DNA of 17,892 bases from Erysipelothrix sp. (GTDB taxonomy: Bacteria > Bacillota_I > Bacilli_A > Erysipelotrichales > Erysipelotrichaceae): assembly GCA_030152625.1 (NCBI GenBank), contig JASLJD010000130.1:1-17892 (forward strand). Reading direction: 5' to 3'. The notes beneath the pieces were generated by a model that saw only the letters and a program-made list of their open reading frames with translations, did no database searches and was not told the origin of the DNA. This document shows, piece by piece, positions 6,669 through 13,825 of this stretch. Made by a program: the position numbers and the translations under genes. Within the stretch, counting starts at the first letter, position 1. Every line of letters begins with the position of its first letter.

Positions 6669-7758
6669 ATTTCTTTAAAAACATCCCTCGTATATACCTT
6701 TTCTCACAAAATTTTCGAATGTAATAGAGAATTAAACAATGACTGCTTATACTGAAGAGAATCTCCCAAAAACCCCAGTGAGCTTCAAAAATCATTTTAG
6801 GTGCTAAAAGACTGGAAAACAAAGGACAATATGCAAAAAATGACAAATAAGAACTGTTTTTACTTTCTAAAGCCATGCAAAAATAATATAAGAAAAGCAA
6901 GCATAAATAGAAAGGACCTTGAATCATGCTTGCTTCTTCAATATTTTGTGAAGAAACTGTTGAACTAAGCATGAACATTTGAATTAAGTAGAGTGTCGAT
7001 AAAAGATAAAAGAACAAGACTAAAAGATGTTTTATTTGAAATGTGTGAGCACTGAAAAGTTCAGAGAAATGAGCATAGTCTTTTGTAAAAACACCCCACT
7101 GATAAAGAAGTTTCAACAAAGCTTTTCCTCCATCATATTGATTTCGAATAAAAAGCAAGCCTAAGAAAATAAGGCAATATAAAAACAGTTGAAAAATAAC
7201 AGAGAAAACACCCATGATTAATTTCCCACGAAATATTTTTTGTGGTGCCACAATCGTCGATAAATATTCCAGAAGATTATTTTCCTTCTCAGCAATCACT
7301 TCATGCACCATCATCGCAGAAAAATTCATCATAAAGAAATACAAGAAAGTATTTAAAGGCGCATAGTAATCAGGACTTCCCTTCTTTTGCGACTGAAATT
7401 CCACTTCAAAATCTAAATAAGGATATAAACTTCGCTGATAAATATCAAGTGACTCTAAAATCACTTCTTTTTCTTGTTGGCTCAAAACATTTTTTGAATG
7501 AACTGAATACTTAGCATCTTCATATTCTATTTTAATATTAGCTTGATCTTTCATTTTTAAAAAAGGATGATTTTGAATCAATTCGGGATAAAGTGTTTCA
7601 CTTTGAATAGAGAGTTCAATATCTTCTTCAAAAAAACGATCTGACAAGTGATCAAAGAAAAACAAAAAAGATGAAATCAAAGTGATTACTAACATGAGTA
7701 TCAATGAATGTTTATTAAAAAAACGACGTCTTAAAGAATAGTAAAAAGCTCTAGCCAA
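6667..7758 (-). CDS. ABC-2 type exporter permease (NatB-like)
   Basis: Membrane subunit of a two-gene ABC exporter with the ATPase encoded just before it. In 363 residues it has one N-terminal membrane span (about 18-36), a hydrophilic external domain (about 40-130), and then about five spans. The family's hallmark cytoplasmic block is present near 152-178, where an acidic EVIAEKENNLLEYL stretch leads into APQKIFRGK, as in NatB/DrrB-type ABC2_membrane proteins. The TTG start at 7758 overlaps the ATPase gene by eight bases, with GGTGG at 7768-7772 nine bases upstream. The substrate cannot be read from the sequence; sodium, peptide or drug export are known for the family. Its composition looks more AT-rich than the neighbouring housekeeping genes (judged by eye). 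Confidence 0.82.
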   Translation of the reverse strand: MARAFYYSLRRRFFNKHSLILMLVITLISSFLFFFDHLSDRFFEEDIELSIQSETLYPELIQNHPFLKMKDQANIKIEYEDAKYSVHSKNVLSQQEKEVILESLDIYQRSLYPYLDFEVEFQSQKKGSPDYYAPLNTFLYFFMMNFSAMMVHEVIAEKENNLLEYLSTIVAPQKIFRGKLIMGVFSVIFQLFLYCLIFLGLLFIRNQYDGGKALLKLLYQWGVFTKDYAHFSELFSAHTFQIKHLLVLFFYLLSTLYLIQMFMLSSTVSSQNIEEASMIQGPFYLCLLFLYYFCMALESKNSSYLSFFAYCPLFSSLLAPKMIFEAHWGFWEILFSISSHCLILYYIRKFCEKRYIRGMFLKK

Positions 7759-8593
7759 GGATATCTTCCACCAATCTTTTTAAAGATGTTTTTTGAATTT
7801 TTACCCTATAAAAGATATTTTCTTGAACTAAATTTTGAATACTTTTAAAATCTTTAACACGATAAATCCAAGCATTGCCTTCTCTCATCACAAATTCTAA
7901 TTCAGCATCTTTCTTAAATCGCTCAGGAATATCAGGAAAAAAACTGATTTCATAGCCTGAAATGTTTTTTTGTAAGTTATTTAAAGAGTCAAAAAGTTCG
8001 CAATAGCCATCGTTTAGAACCATGACATGTGTAAACAAATCTTCAAGTTCATCATACTGATGACTTGAAATGAAAATCAGTTTACCTTTTTGGTATTCTT
8101 TCGAAATAGCCTCCTTTAAGAAACGAATATTGTTGAAATCTAAACCCGTAAAAGGCTCATCCAAAATAAAACAATCAGGATCATCCATCCACGCTAATGC
8201 GAACTGAACTTTTTGTTGATTCCCTTTTGATAAAGTTGAGATGCTGTTTTTTCTTATGACTTCTAAAGCAAACAAATCATCCATTTTAGACCAAGTCTTT
8301 TCAAGCTCTTTGACTTTCATTTTTTTCAAATCAGCAATCAGCTTAAAATGTTCCTCCACAGTCAAATCCAAGTACATAGCTCTTCGTTCTGGAACATAGG
8401 CAATCTTTTCAAACGAATGTTCGATACTGCCCTCACATGGTTCAATTAATCCTAAGACTAATTTAAAGAATGTGCTTTTTCCTGAACCATTCGGACCTAA
8501 AACAGCAACAATCCCCGATTGTGGTAAATCTAAATTAATCTTTTTCAATCCTTTTTTATTGGGGAAAATTTTGCTTAGAGATCTTACTTTCAT
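7751..8593 (-). CDS. ABC transporter ATP-binding protein (exporter type)
   Basis: Nucleotide-binding subunit (280 residues) that powers the permease encoded directly downstream. Walker A is GPNGSGKST at 33-41 and the signature is LSKGNQQKV near 123-131. Walker B is CFILDEP with the D-loop GLD, and the switch histidine is in ISSHQYDELE. The LSKGN signature and the short N-terminal RSLSKIF stretch resemble the CcmA/NatA/DrrA class. About 80 residues after the core form a poorly conserved C-terminal extension. The ATG at 8593 has no ribosome site at normal distance. Instead it overlaps the stop of a five-codon mini-ORF that does have one. No clear promoter is visible between this gene and the miaA terminator, so expression may come from a weak promoter there or from read-through. 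Confidence 0.9.
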   Translation of the reverse strand: MKVRSLSKIFPNKKGLKKINLDLPQSGIVAVLGPNGSGKSTFFKLVLGLIEPCEGSIEHSFEKIAYVPERRAMYLDLTVEEHFKLIADLKKMKVKELEKTWSKMDDLFALEVIRKNSISTLSKGNQQKVQFALAWMDDPDCFILDEPFTGLDFNNIRFLKEAISKEYQKGKLIFISSHQYDELEDLFTHVMVLNDGYCELFDSLNNLQKNISGYEISFFPDIPERFKKDAELEFVMREGNAWIYRVKDFKSIQNLVQENIFYRVKIQKTSLKRLVEDILG

Positions 8594-8607
8594 CCTATCA
8601 CCATCAT
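8590..8607 (-). CDS. Possible five-codon leader ORF coupled to the ABC ATPase
   Basis: On the minus strand a GGAGG site (8616-8620) sits eight bases before ATG-ATG-GTG-ATA-GGA-TGA, encoding MMVIG. The TGA overlaps the ATG of the ABC ATPase as ATGA, a typical coupling junction. The ATPase start itself has only GGTGAT three bases upstream, so ribosomes loaded on the mini-ORF may re-initiate to make the ATPase. This is inferred from the layout. The strong ribosome site could alternatively serve the ATPase start directly, though 22 bases is too far by usual rules. Confidence 0.45.
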   Translation of the reverse strand: MMVIG

Positions 8608-8636
8608 AAAGTAAACCTCCAAAAACTCTTTCTCAT

Positions 8637-8670
8637 AAAAAAGAAACGTTTAAAAAGATAACGTTTCTTT
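8637..8670 (-). terminator. Terminator of the mutS-mutL-miaA operon
   Basis: Arms AAAGAAACGTT (8660-8670 read on the minus strand) and AACGTTTCTTT (8640-8650) give an 11-base stem with a nine-base loop. A run of six T follows on the minus strand at 8637-8642. The first arm and loop contain the last codons and stop of miaA. It separates the repair operon from the ABC genes 45 bases further on. Confidence 0.85.
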
Positions 8671-9537
8671 AATTGCTTCGTAATTTAAATCTTTTATATC
8701 GATGACGATACCATCGTTTTGATTCCTAAACCACGTTTTCTGTCTCTTCGCAAAATCTTTCGTATGTTTAAAAATACGATCTTGAACTGTTTCTAAAGAA
8801 ATATTTCCCTGGAAATATTCTTCGAATTCCTGATAACCAATCGCCTTACCTGCTTGTGTTTTGAAGAAATGAGGGTATTCCTCAAGCAACTCTTCAAGCT
8901 CTTTTTCCAAACCTAAAGAAAACATCCGATCAATTCTTTCTTGAATTCTTACTTCTAAAACAGCGTTGTCGGCAGTAAGGAAATAACTTTGATGATCGTA
9001 AATGGCCCGATCTTTTCCACCCCCGTGAATTTCCTTCATAGGTCTTTGGTAGGTTCTTAAAAGAGCGAGTGTTCGTTCAAGTCGTTTTCGATTATTAATA
9101 TGAATTTTTCGAGCGCTTTCAGGGTCTCTCGCTTCAATTTCAGCGTGCATTTCTTCATTACTTAAACCCGCAGGCAGCTTGACAATCTCTTTTTGAGGAA
9201 AACGGTAGTCATAGATTACAGCATTTAAATACAAACCACTTCCCCCAACAAGCAAAGGATATTTTCCACGTTCATGAATTTCTTTAATTTTCTTGCGAGC
9301 GTCTTTCTGGTATTGGGCAACATCATAATTTTCATCCGGTTCTAGAAAATCAACAAAATGATGCACCACACGATTTCGTTCCTCAAGACTTACCTTAGCA
9401 CTACCAATATCAAGTTTTTTATACATACTCACTGAATCTGTATTAATAATTTCAAAAGGGAAATCTTTCGCTAATTTTAAAGCCAGATCAGATTTTCCAC
9501 TGGCTGTTACACCAGCAATCACAAACACTTTTTTCAT
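8650..9537 (-). CDS. miaA: tRNA dimethylallyltransferase
   Basis: Transfers a dimethylallyl group to N6 of A37 in tRNAs that read UNN codons. In 295 residues it has the P-loop GVTASGKS (9-16), a DSVSMYKKLDIGSAK block corresponding to the DSxxxY-x-x-x-DIGTAK motif, and GGSGLYLNA. The C-terminal AIGYQEFEEY and FAKRQKTWFRNQ are standard for the family. The frame is open further upstream, but the ATG at 9537 overlaps the mutL stop as ATGA and has AAGGAG at 9546-9551 (eight-base spacer). mutS-mutL-miaA order is common in bacteria. Its donor, dimethylallyl diphosphate, is a product of the isoprenoid route that includes mvaS in this window. Confidence 0.96.
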   Translation of the reverse strand: MKKVFVIAGVTASGKSDLALKLAKDFPFEIINTDSVSMYKKLDIGSAKVSLEERNRVVHHFVDFLEPDENYDVAQYQKDARKKIKEIHERGKYPLLVGGSGLYLNAVIYDYRFPQKEIVKLPAGLSNEEMHAEIEARDPESARKIHINNRKRLERTLALLRTYQRPMKEIHGGGKDRAIYDHQSYFLTADNAVLEVRIQERIDRMFSLGLEKELEELLEEYPHFFKTQAGKAIGYQEFEEYFQGNISLETVQDRIFKHTKDFAKRQKTWFRNQNDGIVIDIKDLNYEAIKETLSF

Positions 9538-11324
9538 CGGTGAAACTCCTTTATTAATTGATCGTGGGTTATTTTTAAGAGTGTTGGGCGACCATGCGGA
9601 CAATGATACGGTTGACGACATGATCGTAAGTCTTCGATTAATTGAGTCATCTCCTCATACGATAAATATTCATTAAAACGAACTGAGGAATGACATGCCA
9701 TTGTTGCGAGAACATCTCTTTGAATATCTTCTTTACGAACAGTTTGTCCCGTTTCAAAAAGATCCAAAATTTCTTCCACAAATATTTGTGGATTGGCATC
9801 TGCTAACCATTGTGGCACAACACGAACAATCAAAGTGTCTTCACCAAAAGCATCGATTTCAATTTGAAAAGATTTAAAGATTTCTCTTAAGCGATCAATT
9901 TGAACCAAACTTGTCTGACGGCCTTCAATTAAAATCGGAACCAAAAGTTCTTGGGTTGGCGCTTGACGATCTAAAAGTAGATCCTGATAATACTCATAGC
10001 GAACACGCTCCATTGCAGCATGTTGATCAATAATGTATAAACCTTCTTTCCCTTGCGCTAAAATATATTTCCCACTCATTTGAGATAGAACTTCAAGGGG
10101 TTCCAGAAGTGATGGTATTTCCCGGGAAATATCTCGAGACTCAGTCTTTTCTTCCCTTTCATGAACAGAAAAATCCTGAGGGGCTTTCTGTTTTGCTTGA
10201 GGAAGTGGTTCCGGACTTGGAATATTTTGTTTTTCCTGAACAAAGATTTTTTTCTTTTCATCTTGCAAAGAAAGTAAATCTTCTTCGAAATCCTGTTGCT
10301 CAGGAGTCCTTTTCTGAATACCTTTCAGCTTTGGAGCTTGGACATAGGAAAAAAGTTGCTCGCTTAATGTCTTTTCAATCAAGCCAACAAGACTTTTTTC
10401 TTGCGATAAACGAATTTCCCACTTACTTGGATGAACATTCACATCCACTAAACGTGGATCTGTTTCAATTTTTAAAATTACAATCGGGTATCGATCTGGA
10501 GCCATGTGACGACGATATGCATCCGTTACAGCTGTTTGTGCTTTAGAATAGCGAACCATGCGATCGTTCACATAAACCCATATCGCATAGCGATTGGAGC
10601 GACTATGCTCAGGTAAAGCCATCATTCCACTGATTTTAAAATCATAATTTTCATTTTCAAATTGTAAACTGTTTTTTGCTATCTCTAAACCATAAACCTG
10701 ATGGAAAGCATCGGCCATTTTTCCATTTCCTACCGTTTGAAAAACCTTCTTATCATCATTCCACAAAGTAAAAGCAACATCCGGACGAGCCAATGCAAAT
10801 TTCTGTACAAGATCAATAATAATCGCTGATTCATAGTGAATATTTTTAATGTATTTTAGGCGCGCAGGAACATGTAAAAAAAGATCCATTACTTGAATTG
10901 TTGTTCCTAAGTTGCGGGCGACAGGTCGAAAAGATTCTTCCTGACCATTATTAATAATTATTTCTTGGCTGGTTTCTCCATTATTGCTTTGCATCCGTAC
11001 TGTGCTAACGGATGCAATGGAAGGGAGTGCTTCGCCTCTAAAACCAAAACTTCGAATCCCTTTTAAATCGTCTTCTGCATAAATCTTACTTGTCGAATGG
11101 CGCTTAAAAGCATTCTTCAAATCAACAGAATGCATACCAATACCGTTGTCTTCAACTTCAATCCACTCCATACCACCCTCTTTGTAGCGAATAGTAATGG
11201 AACTTGCTTTGGCATCCAAAGAGTTTTCGACAAGTTCTTTAATCACACCTGCCGGCCTTTCAACCACTTCACCAGCTGCAATCATATTGGTTAAATGTGG
11301 ATCAAGAATTCGTATTTTCGGCAT
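9534..11324 (-). CDS. mutL: DNA mismatch repair protein MutL (endonuclease type)
   Basis: Couples MutS mismatch recognition to strand removal. The N-terminal GHKL ATPase has Glu33 in ELVENSLDA, the DNGIGM motif (59-64) and GFRGEAL (94-100). A charged, low-conservation linker of about 100 residues follows, rich in Q, E and K. The C-terminal domain has the nicking-endonuclease metal motif DQHAAMERVRYE (433-444), with ACHSSVR and CPHGRP (575-580) completing the zinc site. QELLVP just after matches the proposed sliding-clamp binding site. It is therefore predicted to nick DNA itself, as in Bacillus, and not to rely on MutH. The start ATG shares one base with the mutS stop (TGATG) and has GGAGG inside the mutS end. 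Length 596 is normal. Confidence 0.97.
   Translation of the reverse strand: MPKIRILDPHLTNMIAAGEVVERPAGVIKELVENSLDAKASSITIRYKEGGMEWIEVEDNGIGMHSVDLKNAFKRHSTSKIYAEDDLKGIRSFGFRGEALPSIASVSTVRMQSNNGETSQEIIINNGQEESFRPVARNLGTTIQVMDLFLHVPARLKYIKNIHYESAIIIDLVQKFALARPDVAFTLWNDDKKVFQTVGNGKMADAFHQVYGLEIAKNSLQFENENYDFKISGMMALPEHSRSNRYAIWVYVNDRMVRYSKAQTAVTDAYRRHMAPDRYPIVILKIETDPRLVDVNVHPSKWEIRLSQEKSLVGLIEKTLSEQLFSYVQAPKLKGIQKRTPEQQDFEEDLLSLQDEKKKIFVQEKQNIPSPEPLPQAKQKAPQDFSVHEREEKTESRDISREIPSLLEPLEVLSQMSGKYILAQGKEGLYIIDQHAAMERVRYEYYQDLLLDRQAPTQELLVPILIEGRQTSLVQIDRLREIFKSFQIEIDAFGEDTLIVRVVPQWLADANPQIFVEEILDLFETGQTVRKEDIQRDVLATMACHSSVRFNEYLSYEEMTQLIEDLRSCRQPYHCPHGRPTLLKITHDQLIKEFHR
10116..10131. repeat. 16-base perfect palindrome inside the mutL linker
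   Basis: TATTTCCCGGGAAATA is self-complementary over all 16 bases and is notably GC-rich at its centre for this AT-rich region. It lies in the poorly conserved linker part of mutL, where coding constraint is low. A match of this length would arise by chance about once per few windows of this size, so a function is not claimed. Confidence 0.3.
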
Positions 11325-13825
11325 CAGTCATTCCCCTCCAAGTTCTTTTGAATTTCACTTAGAAACAAAAGTGCTTCCATGGGTGTCATGCTATTAACGT
11401 CAATATCCTTAAGCGTATTTTGAAGTTCTTTTAATTCTTCGGGAACAACTTCTTTTAAAACAAATCCTTTAGAGATGTTTTTTTCTTCCCGATTCATTTC
11501 TAAAATCTCAAGATTGTCTTCAGCACGATCGATAACAACTTGCGGCAATTGAGCAAGCCTTGCAACATTGATTCCATATGATTTTGTTGATCGGCCAGGG
11601 ACAACCTTGTATAGAAAAGTGATCTTTTTTTCTTCTTCATGGACCTGAGCGTGGATATTATAGATCCTCTCATACAAGTCTTCTAAAGCGACCAGTTCAT
11701 GATAATGTGTTGAGAAAACAGTGCGACTTTTTACTTTTTCATGGATATATTCAATGATTGCTTGAGCAATAGCCATACCATCATAAGTTGATGTACCGCG
11801 ACCGATCTCATCAAACAGAATCAAAGAGTTTTCACTCGCTTGTGATAAGGCAAGTTGAGATTCGAGCATTTCAACCATAAAGGTTGATTGTCCCATGAGG
11901 ATATCATCACTGGCTCCCATACGTGTGAAGATTTGATCAACAATACCAATACTGGCTTTTTCTGCCGGGATATAGGCACCTACTTGCGCTAGAATTACGT
12001 TGACCGCTAACATTCGCATATAGGTACTTTTACCTCCCATATTCGGACCCGTAAGCACTAAAATTTGTCTTTTCTCATCAAAGTGAACATCACTTGATAT
12101 ATATTGTTTATCTTCAAGACTTGCTTCCAAAACAGGATGACGTCCTTCTTGAATATACAATTCTTTCCTTTCATGTAATTCAGGCTTCACATAACCTGGT
12201 CTGTGTGAAAATTCACTGAGCGATAAAAGGACATCGAGATAAGATAGAGCCTGAGCTAATTGATGAAGTTGTCGTGAGTAATCACTGATATAAGCTGTAT
12301 ATTCGTCAAAAAGCTTTTGTTCTAAATAGAGAATACGTTCTTTCGCTTCATTAATTTTCACTTCAAAGTCTTGGAGTTCATCACTGATATAGCGTTCTGA
12401 ATTCGTTAAGGTTTGCTTTCGAATATAAGCAAATTCATCTTTCACATGCTGTACTTGTCCTTTACTGATTTCAATATAATAACCGAAAGCTCTTGTATAA
12501 CCGACCTTTAAATTTTTAATCCCCGTCTTTTCTCGTTCTGCTTGCTCATATTCTAAAAGCCAAGAATCACCGTGTTCAGACAAAGATACCAATTCGTCTA
12601 ACTCTGGATGAATACCCTCTTTAAAAGTCTTGCCTTCTTTAAATTGAACAGGAGCATCATCTCGAAATGCCTCATCTAATTTCTGATGAACTTCATATAA
12701 AGGAGGCGTTTGTTCTAAAAACTCAAAATCGTCATAGTTTGAAAAGCGGTCTTGCAAGCGATGAAAAACAGCAATACTTTGTTTTAAACGTACAAAATCT
12801 TGAGGATTGTGTTTATTACCAGTAATTCTCGCAACGATACGGTGTACATCATAAACTTGTTTTAATTCTGATTTAAGCTCATCCCTCAAAATATAATCTT
12901 CCATAAAGAGCTCAATTTGACGATGACGCTTATTGATCGCCTCAACATCAAGCAAGGGACGCATTAAGACCTCTTTCAGTAGCCGTGATCCCATGCTTGT
13001 TTGTGTATGATCCATAAAACGATAAACAGATAATTCTTGTTTTTTATCATGATGAATAAGTTCTAAATTATTCATACTGGTATAATCCATTTTCAAGTAT
13101 TCTTTTTCATTCAAAATCTCAAGATCAGCAAGATGCAAAAGTGCACTGCTTTGTGTCCCCGCTAAATAAGATAGAAGTGAGGCTAAGGCATCGTTGAAGA
13201 AGTGATCTTCATGATGTTCCCCTTCTTTCTTGTCGTCATGATAAGAAATGTAGATATCAGTATTTTCTTCAATTTTTTGAATCAAATTAGCGCTAATATC
13301 TTGTGTAACCACCAATTCCTTAACTTGAAATTGTTGAAGATGTTTGATAATTTCAACATCATCATTCATAACCCGAATACCACGAAGGTTTCCACTCATA
13401 ACATCACAAGATACAATCGATGCATAGATGATATCTTGACTGAGTGAAGCAATCTCTCTTGATTCGTTATCATCCATTTCAAAGTAAGTTCCAGGTGTGA
13501 CAATCTCAACAACTTCTCGACGAACTAAGCCTTTAGCTTCTTTAGGATCTTCAACTTGCTCTACAATCGCTACTTTGTAGCCATTAGCCACAAGCTTTTG
13601 TATATAGGATTTTGCTGCATGATGAGGTACACCACACATTGGAATGCGATCCTCTCCCCCTCGAGCGGTTAAAACTAAATCCAGTACTCGTGAAGCAATT
13701 TCCGCATCCTCATAAAAAAGTTCGTAAAAATCACCTAAGCGAAAAAACACCAAAGCTTCTTCGGTGTTTTTCTTTATGTCCATATATTGTTGCATCATTG
13801 GTGTTAATTTTTTCTTTTTACTCAT
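11324..13825 (-). CDS. mutS: DNA mismatch repair protein MutS
   Basis: Mismatch-recognising ATPase of the MutS1 type, 833 residues. The N-terminal mismatch-reading motif is Phe33-Tyr34-Glu35 in FFRLGDFYELFYEDA. The C-terminal ATPase has Walker A GPNMGGKST at 593-601, Walker B with DEIGRGTSTYDG, and the THYHEL switch region. The ending MTPMEALLFLSEIQ is typical of the family. The gene overlaps the upstream PTS-like gene by eight bases (ATGAGTAA) and lacks a strong ribosome site; the nearest purine runs are AGGAT and GTGAAAG. Translation is therefore probably coupled to the PTS-like gene. It is followed by mutL with a one-base overlap. No promoter was recognised directly before it. Confidence 0.98.
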   Translation of the reverse strand: MSKKKKLTPMMQQYMDIKKNTEEALVFFRLGDFYELFYEDAEIASRVLDLVLTARGGEDRIPMCGVPHHAAKSYIQKLVANGYKVAIVEQVEDPKEAKGLVRREVVEIVTPGTYFEMDDNESREIASLSQDIIYASIVSCDVMSGNLRGIRVMNDDVEIIKHLQQFQVKELVVTQDISANLIQKIEENTDIYISYHDDKKEGEHHEDHFFNDALASLLSYLAGTQSSALLHLADLEILNEKEYLKMDYTSMNNLELIHHDKKQELSVYRFMDHTQTSMGSRLLKEVLMRPLLDVEAINKRHRQIELFMEDYILRDELKSELKQVYDVHRIVARITGNKHNPQDFVRLKQSIAVFHRLQDRFSNYDDFEFLEQTPPLYEVHQKLDEAFRDDAPVQFKEGKTFKEGIHPELDELVSLSEHGDSWLLEYEQAEREKTGIKNLKVGYTRAFGYYIEISKGQVQHVKDEFAYIRKQTLTNSERYISDELQDFEVKINEAKERILYLEQKLFDEYTAYISDYSRQLHQLAQALSYLDVLLSLSEFSHRPGYVKPELHERKELYIQEGRHPVLEASLEDKQYISSDVHFDEKRQILVLTGPNMGGKSTYMRMLAVNVILAQVGAYIPAEKASIGIVDQIFTRMGASDDILMGQSTFMVEMLESQLALSQASENSLILFDEIGRGTSTYDGMAIAQAIIEYIHEKVKSRTVFSTHYHELVALEDLYERIYNIHAQVHEEEKKITFLYKVVPGRSTKSYGINVARLAQLPQVVIDRAEDNLEILEMNREEKNISKGFVLKEVVPEELKELQNTLKDIDVNSMTPMEALLFLSEIQKNLEGND
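13743..13771. other. Terminator-like hairpin within the first codons of mutS
   Basis: Arms 13743-13751 (AAAAACACC) and 13763-13771 (GGTGTTTTT) pair perfectly over nine bases with an 11-base loop. On the mutS strand the second arm leads into a run of six T. It covers roughly codons 18-28 of mutS, just before the conserved mismatch-binding motif. It resembles a weak intrinsic terminator or attenuator, but the bases also encode conserved residues (VFFR), so it may be coincidental. Confidence 0.35.

Noticed and set aside
10109..10546. Plus-strand 145-codon frame inside mutL
   Set aside because: It is antisense to well-conserved MutL sequence and no family is recognisable, so it is treated as a shadow frame.
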